Shown: positions 22,508 through 33,971, counted from the first letter of the stretch. The stretch is 64,000 bases of DNA from Globisporangium splendens (GCA_006386115.1 VFIW01000097.1:94051-158050), one strand, 5' to 3'. The notes: generated by a model from the sequence alone, not told the origin. Translations and numbers: made by a program.

Positions 22508-24558
22508 TTACACCACTCCTTGACGGAACATCGCCTGAGCCACGCTCAAAAAGCCGCTGATGTTGACACCGACGTGCAAGTCTCCTGGAGCATTGAAATC
22601 TTCCGCAGTGGCCGCAATACGGTCGTGAAGCTCCGTCATGTACTCTGTCAGGACGAGCAAACGTATTGCATAGTGTCAGTTTCGAAATAACCGCAGAGAA
22701 GACACATGACTGATTCGGTCTGTTCGTACCCTTGACGATCGAGTCTAGCTGCTCCTCAGAGAGCTCAGTTGTGCCAAGACCCTTGGTCGCCAATGCAAAC
22801 TACAAATCGGATGCAACAGACAAAACAGTTAGAAATGAAGCCACAAATTGCACGATCGCTTTTCGGCATACCGATCCACTGTTCGACGCCTTGTTTGGTC
22901 CAAACGCAATGTTGTGTTGCTTGATAAGTTCAATTGCCTACGAACATGCAACAAATTCAGTGAGCAAAACAAGTCCACACTGACCTATATCTATGCGTTT
23001 TCAAGCAAGTCCTTACCTCATCGTTGCACGGAAGGTTGGCGCCTTCAAAGATGCCCTTGCATCCGTTCTTGATGAGCTTCTTGACGTCATCTCCGTTGAT
23101 ATCGTTTTGGATCGCACATGGGAAGACGTAATCGCAGCTAGTTTCCCAGATGCTGCCTTCCTCAGAAGGGTGGTACACTGCCGTCGTGGACGTCATAATG
23201 TACGCGCCAATGCGAGCACTGCGCTCCGACTTGATGCGCTTCAGCTCTTGGATATTCTTCTTCGTGAATCCCTCAGGTTCGATCACGTACCCATACATAT
23301 CACTCAAACCAATAGGAATGGCTCCAATATCCAACAACTTTTCGGCGACACTGAGTGCGACGATGCCGCTTCCAGAGATCACGCATCGCTTCCCCTTGAG
23401 GGATTCACCACGCGATTCAAGAACACGGTTGGCGAAGTGCACAATGCCGTAGCCAGTCACTTGAGGGTAGTAGTACTGGCCTCCGCTGAGGATACCTTCA
23501 GTACCAGCTGGGTGAAGTTGACGCAGGCGCTTGTACTGACCAAACATGTACCCGATTTCTTTTGGCCCAACACCGACGCCAGCGGTTGGGATATCGGTGT
23601 GAGGTCCAATGTAATTGGCCAATTCCGTCATGTAACTCTGGCAGAATCGCATGACTTCAGCTTCGCTCTTGTCCACAGGGTTGAAATCCGAGCCACCATG
23701 GGCACTGCCGAATGGTCCAGCAAGAGCATTGCGGAACACACTCTCAAAGGCAAGGAACTTGGCCGTGCCGTGGTTCGTCTCGGGGTGGAAACGAACGCCT
23801 CCCATGTACGGACCGAGCGCGCTGGAGAATTGCACACGGAAACCACGGTTCACGCGACTGTTGCCGGTGTCATCAATCCATGGAACACGGAACTGTAACG
23901 CATCCGAAGATTACGCAGCACCAGATATTAGCAACGAGAAACAAACAAAAGGATGCAGCAAACATCGACAAAGTTAGTTACCTGGATGACACGTTCTGGC
24001 TCCATGAGCGTCTTCATGACCCAGGCGTACTTTGGGTAGCGATCAAAGACCGGAACCACCGAGTTGACAAAGCTGGTCACAGCCTGCAAGAACCTACAAT
24101 GGAGAGAGAGTGAGCGCACATGCAGCAGATGCATCGTTGCGCAAGTGCGTATTCCTTACTCTTTCTGTGAAACATGAGGTGGAATAGTGTCAGCCAGAGT
24201 GAGAAATATAGAACCAAAGTGCCACTCATCAAAGCCAAACTTACTTGGTGCGGGTCACGACGTTCGGCTTCCTCCATCCTATGAAAATGAACACACGTAA
24301 GCGCACTCGTATTCAGTACGTGATATAAACCACCACACCGAGATCGAGAGAGCAACACACGCACAGCATGTCGGCAGCTTCCTGGCCGTTGCGGAACTTC
24401 TTGTCGCCCTCGCGGCGGAAGAGCGGCTTGTTCTTCCAATGCTTCTTGCCGTGCGTGGTGCCGTGCACGTCCGACATGAGCACCGTCTTGAAGCGCACAC
24501 CGTGGGGCGTGAGCGCGCCATTGCGCGCGGCGACAGAGCGACTCAGAGACGACAGCAT
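22508..24558 (-). CDS. Glutamate dehydrogenase-like protein with altered active site
   Basis: Exons in coding order: 24558 to about 24365 (or 24339), 24278-24245, 24093-23982, 23892-23017, 22937-22872, 22799-22730 and 22644-22508. The N-terminus (MLSSLSRSVAARNG) looks like a mitochondrial presequence. The fold is the hexameric GDH family: NRGFRVQFSSALGPYMGGVRFHP, FCQSYMTELANYIG, the Rossmann motif GSGIVALSVAEKLL, and GANLPCNDE. The positions that carry catalytic Lys/Asp in GdhA differ: GGGKGGSDF reads GSAHGGSDF, FKN reads FRN, and PAGDIGVG reads PTAGVGVG. K in NPVDKS is retained. The 5' junctions are unsure. With canonical splice sites, the peptide MEEAERRDPHQ that matches GDH falls one base out of frame with FLQAV. 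An alternative donor at 24338 restores frame but loses that peptide. Confidence 0.75.
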
Positions 24559-24934
24559 TGCGTTGCGCGCCGCGGCTCGAATGTCCAAATGGGCGGCCTG
24601 GTTCAATTTCAATTGTGGGCAACAGATGCGCAAGGTTGCTCGATGAGGGGTGCGTGATGGGCTCAGGAGGGGTGATGCAGAAAAAGATCTTGGTGGTGCC
24701 CTCACAGAGCAAAACTGAGCCATTCCAGTTCGCGAGATGCAGCAATGGCGCAAACAGTTTGCTTCAGCCCACCCGTCATTCGGCAACCAGCTGGCTGAAG
24801 CCAACAGCACGGCTGCTTGGGGATCAACCGCCAGATTCCAACGTTCGAACAAGTACCGTTGCATACGTTATACGTTGAGTGAGGATTCTTTTTTTTGGAG
24901 TGTAGAAGCATTGCATTTGTATTGTATTATACGA

Positions 24935-25609
24935 ATTAGTAGTCGACATCTCGTTTCGCAGTGCCGCCACTACAACATCTCGCACTAGCTCGCCTAGAGA
25001 ACACTCCAAGTGAGCCAGCAGCACAAAGCGTATTTCTCAACAAACAGTCTACATGAAGTAGGTGGCGGCGGCAGCAGTCACGGCCACAGTGGCGGTCGCA
25101 GCGACCGTAGCGGCACCCGAGGCTGGCGTTGGCGTTGGCATCGACGAGGTCTTGGACGAGGTGGTTTTGTCGCTCTTGGACGAGCCGGCTTCGCTGGTGG
25201 TGTCCGAACCCGATGCGTCACTCATGTCTGCGGTGGCGCCGGTCGATCCGGTGGAGACGGCGGCGTCAACAGCAGCGGATCCTTCAGTCGAGCCAGTGGT
25301 GGCGACGGCGGCAAGTCCAGCCGAGCCGGCAGTGGAGTCCTGTGCGGTGGCAGCGACGACGGCGATGGCAGCGAGGAGGAGCGAGAAGACCTTCATGTTT
25401 TCTTTTGAGGGAGGTGGTACGTTCTTGAGGAGAAGTGTTTGTTGTGGTCGCTGGTAAATTCAGGAATGAGCTCCTTAGGTGAGGCCGATGGGTGGCAAAC
25501 AGGTAGCAAGAGGAGCAAGATGTTCGGACATGTCGCGTCTATGCGAGGTTTCTCTCTATCGTAGGTGACCTGTCGTATCCAGTTTGTCGAGTTCTCTCTA
25601 TTTGAAGTT
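24935..25609. repeat. Dispersed gene-bearing repeat, unit 1
   Basis: It starts at ATTAGTAGTCGACATCTCG and ends near CAGTTTGTCGAG. It carries the secreted-protein gene 25049-25396 plus its leader and downstream DNA. It is closely similar to units 2 and 3. Weaker homology to the DNA beyond unit 3 continues at 25876-26038, matching 30122-30272. Confidence 0.9.
25049..25396 (-). CDS. Small Ser/Thr/Ala-rich secreted protein, probably GPI-anchored, copy 1
   Basis: A 115-aa product. Residues 1-19 (MKVFSLLLAAIAVVAATAQ) are a signal peptide. The centre is a mucin-like Ser/Thr/Gly/Ala run (DSTAGSAGLAAVATTGSTEG and onward) without cysteines, with a lysine patch (SSKSDKTTSSKTSS). The last ~22 residues (AATVAATATVAVTAAAATYFM) are hydrophobic and fit a GPI-attachment signal. 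It is probably an O-glycosylated wall or surface protein. It differs from copies 2 and 3 at four residues (A/V near 16, D/K and G/S in the MS.AS.S motif, and M/V before PTPTP). An overlapping plus-strand frame in all copies results from the biased codons. Confidence 0.7.
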   Translation of the reverse strand: MKVFSLLLAAIAVVAATAQDSTAGSAGLAAVATTGSTEGSAAVDAAVSTGSTGATADMSDASGSDTTSEAGSSKSDKTTSSKTSSMPTPTPASGAATVAATATVAVTAAAATYFM

Positions 25610-26497
25610 GTCGAGCAGAACAATAGACAGACTATTCATCTGTGCAATGTGGTCAGTAGACGGTCGATCTATCGCAGGCTGACATGGCAGCGTGTAGAGA
25701 TCGAAGCGAACATCGCACTAGATTTGGGCAAATCGTACCCAATCCGTGCCAGCAGATTATGGATGGATTAAGATTATCCCATCAAAATCAGTAATCTATT
25801 CCCTTTTCGTGAGCCTGCAAATTAGCAGTATACTGAATTAAGCATGAATTTGAAAGGCGATTAGGATAGCAATATCGAGTGTTCGGTTGATAGACTTGTA
25901 TGGTCCAATCAGAGGAGAAAGGACACGTGTGCGTCCAATTGTACCGCTATAGACAAGTACGTCAGCTCAGCATTGTTCTTGCGCACGTAGCAATGTCTCC
26001 AGCTCTACGTTTGCAAAGCGGCTACAGTGCATTGCGAATTTGGAATCTGGAAGACGGACGAGCAAAGCGAAGCAGAGAGAAGGAGAAAAAAATGGACAGA
26101 CAGGTAGGCAGGTACAGGACGAGAATGGTGAAGTCTATGCAGTTTAAGCTAAATCACCAAGCGTACTCATATACAATTCGTATACCTTGAATCCTCCGTG
26201 GAAAGCGCGTTAAAGAGATCAATGGCGTAAATGCATAGGAGAGGGTTCGTAGACTCGAGGTTGTTGGCCAAACAAACGGCACATTGCACACGAAAGCCAT
26301 GTGACAAAACAAGATAGCAAGCTGACACGAAAGGGACTTTTCGTACAAGGTGTCAGTTTAGTGAAGTATCCGAGCGAACGGGACAAGCAAGAGAAAGAAA
26401 GAAAGCAGTCTTTTGATGTGCAGCTGCTGAGCCAACCAGCACACAAAGTGTCGGCTGAACACACATCATCACGAGGATGCAGATGCAGACATTTCAT
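25610..26497. other. Spacer between secreted-protein copies 1 and 2
   Basis: No gene was seen. The stretch at 25876-26038 resembles 30122-30272 downstream of copy 3, showing that the ancestral duplicated segment was at least 1.1 kb long. Confidence 0.5.
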
Positions 26498-27132
26498 ATA
26501 ACGAGTCTATTTTAGGTATTAGTAGTCGACATCTCGTTTCGCAGTGCCACCACTATAACATCTCGCAGTAGCTCGCCTAGAGAACACTCAAAGCGAGACA
26601 GCAGCACAAAGCGTATTTCTCAACAAACAGTCTACATGAAGTAGGTGGCGGCGGCAGCAGTCACGGCCACAGTGGCGGTCGCAGCGACAGTAGCGGCACC
26701 CGAGGCTGGCGTTGGCGTTGGCACCGACGAGGTCTTGGACGAGGTGGTTTTGTCGCTCTTGGACGAACCGGCTTCGCTGGTGGTGTCCGAGCTCGAGGCT
26801 TTGCTCATGTCTGCGGTGGCGCCGGTCGATCCGGTGGAGACGGCGGCATCAACGGCAGCGGATCCTTCAGTCGAGCCAGTGGTGGCGACGGCAGCAAGTC
26901 CAGCCGAGCCGGCAGTGGAGTCCTGTGCAGTGACGGCGACGACGGCGATGGCAGCGAGGAGGAGCGAGAAGACCTTCATGTTTTCTTTTGAGGGAGGTGG
27001 TACGTTCTTGAGGAGAAGTGTTTGTTGTGGTCGCTGGTAAATTCAGGAATGAGCTCCTTAGGTGAGGCCGATGGGTGGCAAGCAGTTGGGGCACGTTGTG
27101 TCTATGCGAGGTTTCTCTCTATCGTAGGTAAC
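26498..27132. repeat. Dispersed gene-bearing repeat, unit 2
   Basis: It shares the upstream boundary ATAACGAGTCTATTTTAGG with unit 3 and carries the gene 26632-26979. On the gene's 5' side, similarity to units 1 and 3 changes after GATGGGTGGCAA and ends near CTATCGTAGGTAAC. Confidence 0.9.
26632..26979 (-). CDS. Small Ser/Thr/Ala-rich secreted protein, probably GPI-anchored, copy 2
   Basis: A 115-aa product with the same layout as copy 1: signal peptide, mucin-like centre, hydrophobic GPI-type tail. The coding sequence appears identical to copy 3 base for base, whereas it differs from copy 1 at several sites. The spacers between copies are much more diverged than the coding parts. That points to recent duplication or gene conversion between copies 2 and 3. 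Confidence 0.7.
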   Translation of the reverse strand: MKVFSLLLAAIAVVAVTAQDSTAGSAGLAAVATTGSTEGSAAVDAAVSTGSTGATADMSKASSSDTTSEAGSSKSDKTTSSKTSSVPTPTPASGAATVAATATVAVTAAAATYFM

Positions 27133-29190
27133 GTACCTGGTTGATGCTATCTCGGTATTACTTAAAGTTGCCAAACACAACGATAGGGAGACTAACCATT
27201 CTGGCTGTTGAAGTCGTCAGTGGCTGGTTGATCGATCGCAGTCGCACATGACAGACTTCTCATACTCTCTTGCAGAACAAACCCTAGAAAAAATGTACTA
27301 TCCTATCTACCGGGAAACGCCTTCCGCATGCGTTTGCAGCCCGTTCCTGGTCGCTGAGACCAAAAGATCTGATTTTGCCTGGTTGTGTGTGGAGAAGCAA
27401 ACACATGGATAATTGTTCATTGAAACCGTTTCTTTGTTGTTCTCAAGAGCTTACAATGACTGCATATACTGAATTAAGCTAATAACGGAGCTGCGTGCAA
27501 AGTGCCCGATTTGTTCGACTGCATGGTCTGCCGTGTCGCCTCTTTCTTTATCCACACAGTTTATCCAGACATAAACCCAGACTGACATGTTTTCTATCAC
27601 TTTTCAATTGAAAACTGTAGTGCAGGAAACGACATCCTTGTGCAACTTTGTCTGAAGAATTGCTATCAAGCTCAATATGTGATAGAAAGGTTGAGAATGC
27701 ACCTGCATTCATATTTCGCACGAAACCGTGAATCTGCATAGTAGTAGCATACCAGTAGGCTGACTGCAATTGCTAATATTCTTGAAGTGTTCCGCGCACT
27801 GCAGTCTTGACAATTACCCAAGCGTCAGCCCAACCGATTTGCAGCAGGTAACTTACTCGCTGCAAATTGGTCACCTGAGGTAACGTTGGTGGACACACAC
27901 GGCATTCGTCACCACCACGTATTACTGATGCAAGGCTACAGCAGCGTCGCTATAACCACTCCACTGTCAGACGTCGAACGACACAAAATGGATCTTTCGT
28001 GACAAAAAGTATACAACAGCCTTCCTTTTAAACGAGTATCCAAACGCAGAGAAAATACACGACCGGAAATCGTAATAGAAGAGAAGCTGGCATTTGACTC
28101 TAGCCTTCGCAATGGACCGTGTGCGTAGGGTAGGCTAAAGGTGTTATCCACACAGTCAGTCAATTCGCCAATTTTGTGAAGAAAGAAGGAAGTGTTGAAC
28201 TGTAGTGCAAGCGAGCTCAAGTCAGTTGACAGTAGAGATTGGTCTGGGACAGCAGAGCATCGAGGGCACTACTAGACAGCCCAAACAGGATTATATTCGC
28301 GCATGTCGTACGAAGCCTTATAGAATCTAAGACCAACGTCACCTCTGCTCTCCTGGTCTAAAGCACCAAGTCTGCACGTATCATGGCGAACGCGTCACGA
28401 GCGCCCAGACGAGTAGGGGGAGTCCGCGGATTTGAATGCATGAGACGTCTTGACTAGAATGGTTTCAGAGGGTGTTACGAGGGCGAGGTCAACAGCATAA
28501 TGAATCGCGAGAATTCCCATCATTAGGCGAAGGGGTGAAAAGCCACAGAACCTGGTTGAAGTTAGTCAACTTGGAAAGCAAGGTAGTCTGGTAACACAGG
28601 GGTTTCCCCCTGACAATTTGGCGGCTCAACTATCCCAGCCCATGCGAAGCCTAGTTTTTTCAAGTGGCAACAAACCGAATACAGGTTGTATGCATGTAAA
28701 GAGGTTTTATTGTAGCGTGCAGGAGAAAGGGCACTCCTGTGTCAAATTGCACAGCTCTACAGGCAAGACGTCAGCGCACCATTAGCCTGGCGTAAGTAGC
28801 AGCGTCTCTGGCGCATCGAAATGGATCTGGACGACGATAGACGAGCGAACGAAGAGAAAGCTGTAGTTTGCATTGTTGTCTGGTGCTTTGGTTTGGGGAA
28901 GGAGTTCGTGCGGATTTCGCCAATCGTATTGTGCTGCAAGTGTGATCGAGAGACAGAAGCAGAGAACAATAACCAAAAAGATTGAGCGCTGTTCTAACTA
29001 GATTGCACAAAAGGTAGTGCCCGTAAGCACAAAGGAGGGTGATCAAATGTCTATCAAACAAGAACAAATCTACGCTATCTATAATAGCGAGGTATTTCTT
29101 CTACTATTTTAGTCTAATTGGCAACTAAGTCAACAAAAGCAAGAGTGAAGAAATTTCAGTGCGAAAGAATCACAAACAGATGTGGGTCAC
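27133..29190. other. 2.06 kb spacer between copies 2 and 3
   Basis: AT-rich, with no ORF above ~100 codons that looks coding. I checked 28380-28700 for a tRNA-like fold because of its G-rich blocks, but found no T-loop consensus. The segment at about 27290-27410 weakly resembles 29905-30000 downstream of copy 3. Confidence 0.5.
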
Positions 29191-29890
29191 ATAACGAGTC
29201 TATTTTAGGTATTAGTAGTCGACATCTCGTTTCGCAGTGCCACCACTATAACATCTCGCAGTAGCTCGCCTAGAGAACACTCAAAGCGAGACAGCAGCAC
29301 AAAGCGTATTTCTCAACAAACAGTCTACATGAAGTAGGTGGCGGCGGCAGCAGTCACGGCCACAGTGGCGGTCGCAGCGACAGTAGCGGCACCCGAGGCT
29401 GGCGTTGGCGTTGGCACCGACGAGGTCTTGGACGAGGTGGTTTTGTCGCTCTTGGACGAACCGGCTTCGCTGGTGGTGTCCGAGCTCGAGGCTTTGCTCA
29501 TGTCTGCGGTGGCGCCGGTCGATCCGGTGGAGACGGCGGCATCAACGGCAGCGGATCCTTCAGTCGAGCCAGTGGTGGCGACGGCAGCAAGTCCAGCCGA
29601 GCCGGCAGTGGAGTCCTGTGCAGTGACGGCGACGACGGCGATGGCAGCGAGGAGGAGCGAGAAGACCTTCATGTTTTCTTTTGAGGGAGGTGGTGGTGGT
29701 ACGTTCTTGAGGAGAAGTGTTTGTTGTGGTCGCTGGTAAATTCAGGAATGAGCTCCTTAGGCGAGGTCGATGGGTGGCAAACAGGTAGCAAGAGGAGCAA
29801 GATGTTCGGACATGTCGCGTCTATGCGAGGTTTCTCTCTATCGTAGGTAACCTGCCGTATCCAGTTTGTCGAGCTCTTCCTGCTTGAAGC
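29191..29890. repeat. Dispersed gene-bearing repeat, unit 3
   Basis: It has the same upstream boundary as unit 2 and the same far boundary as unit 1 (CAAACAGGTAGCAAGAGG through CAGTTTGTCGAG). It is therefore a mosaic of the other two. It carries the gene 29325-29672 and an extra GGTGGT in the leader. Confidence 0.9.
29325..29672 (-). CDS. Small Ser/Thr/Ala-rich secreted protein, probably GPI-anchored, copy 3
   Basis: A 115-aa product identical to copy 2. The leader differs by a 6-bp insertion (GGTGGT) just upstream of the ATG. All three copies lie on the minus strand within 4.6 kb. Confidence 0.7.
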   Translation of the reverse strand: MKVFSLLLAAIAVVAVTAQDSTAGSAGLAAVATTGSTEGSAAVDAAVSTGSTGATADMSKASSSDTTSEAGSSKSDKTTSSKTSSVPTPTPASGAATVAATATVAVTAAAATYFM

Positions 29891-30373
29891 TGAAACCCAA
29901 GTGAAACATGTACTGTCCTATCTACCATGGCAGCGAACGCATTTGTGCCTGCTCTCTGTCAAAAGATACGATTGTTAGGTCGCGTGCACCAAACGTAAAC
30001 CAGAAAATAGATTGAGATCATATCATCAAAAACAGTAGTCTTTGTCAGACGTTCTAGTTAAAGCAACAATTGTGTAATTGTATAAGTTACTGTCTTACAT
30101 ATGTGGTTAGGTAAACAAAACCGAGTGTTCGGTTTGGTAGACTGTATGGTGCGTTCAAGAGGAAAAGGCGCTCGCACGTCCAATCGCACAGCTCCAACAA
30201 GTACGTCACTCTCACAATGTGTCTCCAGCTCTATCATCACACGTTTGCAATGGCGGTTGTGCATTGCAAGAGAGAGAAAGATAAGGGGGACAGACAGATA
30301 TTGCACGTGGCCAGCAGCGTGCGACAAAAACAACAAACCATACAATTGCATTGGTTTGATAGACAAGCAAGAT

Positions 30374-30931
30374 TCAAGCAAAAAAGAAAAAAGCAACGAC
30401 ACATGCAGCGACCAACGCGCACGCCAGTACGCACAAAACGCATGTCTGCAAGAGCCAAACGGGACAGTCGATAGAGGAGATATAGAAGGCAGCGACCACC
30501 GTCAAGGCTCCAACCGCGACGCTTGTGAGACCCGCGAGAGCGTGATGCGACGCATCGGAGCGCTTCTTCGAGGCTGGGGACGGGGAAGGACTCGACCCGG
30601 AGCCGTCACTTTCATCATTGTCCATCGGTTTCTTCTTCTTATCACTCTCTGCAATCGTAGACGCACCAGAGCCCAAGCCACTCGGCATTGCGTCCGTGTC
30701 ATCAGCATTCGCGTTGACTGCGGTGGTGCTGTTTGTGGCGGCGCAGCAGTTGGCTTCACTGGCGTTGGGTTTGGGTTTGCTCTGGTGACTGAGTTGTTGG
30801 ATTTGGTGCAGCTGGAGCTGCGGTGTTCGGGGAAAAGTCGCAGGTGCGTTTGCTGGCTGCGCAGTCGTACCTTCAGCCAAGACAGCGCAGAAAGCAAGAG
30901 CAGCTGCAAAAATTCAGCTGATGGTCTTCAT
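30374..30931 (-). pseudogene. Secreted membrane/GPI-type protein gene with in-frame TGA in the signal peptide
   Basis: From the ATG at 30931 the frame reads MKTIS, then TGA (30916-30914), then continues in the same frame as IFAAALAFCAVLAEG and on for ~180 codons to 30374. The two parts together make a typical signal peptide, so the TGA interrupts what was one reading frame. No GT-AG intron fits between them. The body is Pro/Gln/Asn/Thr-rich with one CC pair, then a Ser/Pro/Lys linker, then a hydrophobic C-terminus (LAGLTSVAVGALTVVAAFYI and beyond). The general design resembles the three neighbouring copies, but the sequences are not alignable by eye. It is probably a recent pseudogene or a base error. 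Confidence 0.5.
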
Positions 30932-31705
30932 GCTTGTAGGGCTCGAGTCACAGGTACATGGCGGTTTGGATCGTTTGTCCTTCACAGCGTGAACACCACA
31001 ACGGCAATGGAAAGCAGGCGTATTTTCACGGACGTGAAGGGCAAGCGTGGAGGAGATTTCACCAAAATTCACAAAGTCCTTGCAATTTTCCTTGCTGTTG
31101 CACTCGGAGCATTTGTGAGCATTTTCACAGTACGGGGCTCCAAATTTCGTGCCGAGATGACAACCCATCGCTCGCATCAACCACGAAGCCATCATTCGTG
31201 GCGAAATTGGTGGGATGGCTCTCTTTGGTGACTAAATTCAGTACCTAGGGGGATCTTCAACATCGCACTTCCAACAATGTCGGCTGTCTGTGAAGTTGCT
31301 TCCACTGAAAGCACATCGCGATCCCCTCACTCCACAAGTTTATTTCTTGCGAATAACAATTATGGGTTATCTGCATAGGGTTCGGGTTTTCAGCTTTTTT
31401 GGTGTCTTTATAGAGAGGGACAATGTCCGTGTGGAAAGAAAGACACAAGACGAGTAAACATCCAGTGTTTTTATACTCTGATAAATAAATAACAGTTTTG
31501 AACACTCGTCAATTTTGAGATTTTGGAACTGCAATAAACGTTCGATTTTGTGTTCATTGATGGAAATGGAAACTCATGCACAGCGTGCGACACACGATCT
31601 CTGTTCGCTCACTGAATTCCAAAACGCACAAATCTCTCAATGTGCGTTGTGTAGTAAGTGTCATATTGCCATGCTGTTCTCTTTCGCCAAGCGCGGCACA
31701 CGTAA

Positions 31706-33151
31706 GTGTCGAAAACCCTCGTGGTTAATCATGCGTATGTCCATGTTCATATGTGCATTCGGCAACAAGTTGCAGCAACGAGGACACAAATTGGCAAAGA
31801 TACTCGAGATGCAGCAGTCAACAAAGCTGTCCATACAGCAGGATCTCTGTGGCCAGGACTGCAATTAATCCAATGGAGCGAATTACACAACATCCCAGGG
31901 ATTACTGCTTATACGGTCCAGACTCTTCTCCGGCTGAAAGCCAACCGACTCTCCATGTGGAACTAGGAGAAAGCTGATCTATCCTGCTCGAATCCTGAAT
32001 GTTCCCAAGTTGTCCAATCTTCTGTTCAACATCTATTCTGGGAGTGTCCGAAAGCCAAACTCGTGTGGAACTACTTTTATGCGCTATGGGCGAAGATCGG
32101 AATCACTCCTGGTCACGACCCCGCAATCTGGATCTTCAGTCTGGATCTACCAGATACTCCAAGGCATGCATGGACCACGATCAAGAGACACATTATCGGA
32201 CACAAGTTCTCCAATGAACATCTCCAAGATCACCTCTATTCCGTCGCACACATGCTGTGGCGATATATGAGCGCGTCGCTCATACATGCCATTTGGTGTG
32301 CGCATCTGCGACGCATGGATTCGGATCCAATCGAATCGACTGCTGAGATGGCGATCATGATGACCAGATTAGAGGCAGGAATGCGAAACCTCACACGACT
32401 CGCTGAAGCGCAAGCTGGAGACTCTGACGGTCACACGGTTGCGGCAGTTCTCAAGGCATATGTCGACTGCTTTCTCAGCCAAACCGACGCCATCCCCTTG
32501 ACTCCAAGTGATACTCGCGGCGTTTACCTGTTGTTTTTCGATGGTGGATCACGCGGCAATCCAGGACCAGGAGGGACTGGATCCATTATCGTGCGTGTCC
32601 ATAAGAACTCGCACACAGCCAGTTTAATTTGGGCCGCCAGCATGGTCTATAGCAGGAAGGACACGACCAACAACTTTGCCGAGTACTGGGGTCTCATACA
32701 TGGACTCCGAGAAGCCCAACGCAGTCACTTCGAACCGTTGTACGTGATTGGAGACAGTGCACTCATTATCTCCCAACAGAGAATGCATCGGTCCCCTCGA
32801 CAGCACCGATTGGCACGTTTATACCAGACAAGTCGACGACTCGCGGATTGCATCGACATCCGAGGATGGTACCATCACTACCGTGCCTTCAACAAGATGG
32901 CGGACTCAGCCGCCAACCTAGCCATGGACACCAGAACCTCAACGCAGGCCCACTTCCCAACTCAAAGAGCTGCTTTCAACAATCTCACCCAGGATCTTGA
33001 CAACGACGTCATGCACTGGCTTGTGCGAAGTTCGGAAGACCCAAGGTCGTTGGACAACACAAGGCAGCATCACATAGGACCAAGAGAGCATGTCATCCTG
33101 GTCAAAGATTATTTAGCATTCAGAAGTGATTTAGTGCAAACCGCGCTATAG
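31706..33151 (+). mobile_element. 5'-truncated non-LTR (LINE-type) retrotransposon: zf-RVT and RNase H domains
   Basis: The frame from about 31830 reads LWPGLQLIQWSELHNIPG, then LRLKANRLSMWN, hits a TAG (about 31964-31966), and continues in frame with a zf-RVT-like motif (SCSNPEC, then HLFWECPKAKLVWNYF). This is followed by ~250 residues containing an RNase H type-1 domain: FDGGSRGNPGPGGTG, TNNFAEYWGLIHGL, IGDSALII, MADSAANLAM. The four acidic catalytic positions (D, E, D, D) are present. The reverse transcriptase and endonuclease upstream are missing, so this is a dead 5'-truncated copy with at least one stop codon. No poly-A tail or target-site duplication was found by eye. Confidence 0.8.
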
Positions 33152-33971
33152 ACACATTTACACTCCTAGATGAAATTCGTAATGAAGATTAGGTAGGAGA
33201 ATGGATATTGTAGGTCACGACGATGAACCTATATATACCTCACCTTGTAAAGATACTGCCAGCTTGGCAGACAAAACACCTTTTTGTAGGCTCGTAGTAG
33301 CCGTCAAGTCTCAAACACGCTTCGTTTCTCCGATGACCCTGGTGCCCATGCGACTCTTACTAAATCAAAGCATCTTGATAGCCATCATTCTCACAAGCAA
33401 CAGGTTTTTGAAGGTGGACTGGTCAAACTAAAGACTTGGCGCGATGTAAAAACCGTAACTCAGTAAGATAGACTCCCACACAAATTACGGTTTGTGCCTC
33501 ACAACAAGAATTGCGCTCTTCACATGAGCTAAATATCACAACACTGATTGACACAGGTGTACGAAATTACGTGTAGCAGTGGCTCAGCATTGAAAGAAAA
33601 GAAGCTACCAAATTCCTTACTACACACTTACGAATCACTATCGTTCACAAATGCACGCGCGCATTCTTTCTCCCCTTCTGCTGTATATTTCCCACTCAAA
33701 GTATATCACCGCACAGGTTGGCAGGTTGCGAGTAGAAGTCTGTTTAATAAACTCATCATCCTGCCACCTCTTGCTCTTACATAACTGAAATCAGTAATTG
33801 ACCATCCATCGAAGGCGCACTCAATACTGCACGGTCTTCTAAATCAACGTTTTTCCATCAAACGAGCCGCTTTGACTCTTGCGATGTGCTTGGCTTGGCT
33901 CGCTCCAGCTCGTTCGCTCTCGTTCCTGTCAAAGGCGATGGTCACATCAATTTCGCGTTGTGAGGACCAAA
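33152..33971. other. 820 bp between retrotransposon remnant and COQ5
   Basis: AT-rich and without coding features; it includes the COQ5 leader and promoter. Nothing else is recognised. Confidence 0.5.

Noticed and set aside
22993..23898. 301-codon plus-strand frame opposite the GDH-like gene
   Set aside because: Antisense shadow; the minus strand has the GDH fold and splice-consistent exons.
25062..25457. 131-codon plus-strand frame opposite the secreted-protein gene (also at 26645 and 29338)
   Set aside because: It is the mirror of a biased GC-rich coding frame. The minus-strand frame has the signal peptide and GPI-type tail, and the plus frame has no such logic.
28380..28700. Possible tRNA or structured RNA in the spacer
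   Set aside because: No T-loop or D-loop consensus and no acceptor-stem pairing found.
30914..31195. 93-codon minus-strand Cys-containing frame ending in MKTIS
   Set aside because: It is the upstream extension of the broken secreted gene. A start inside it would bury the signal peptide.
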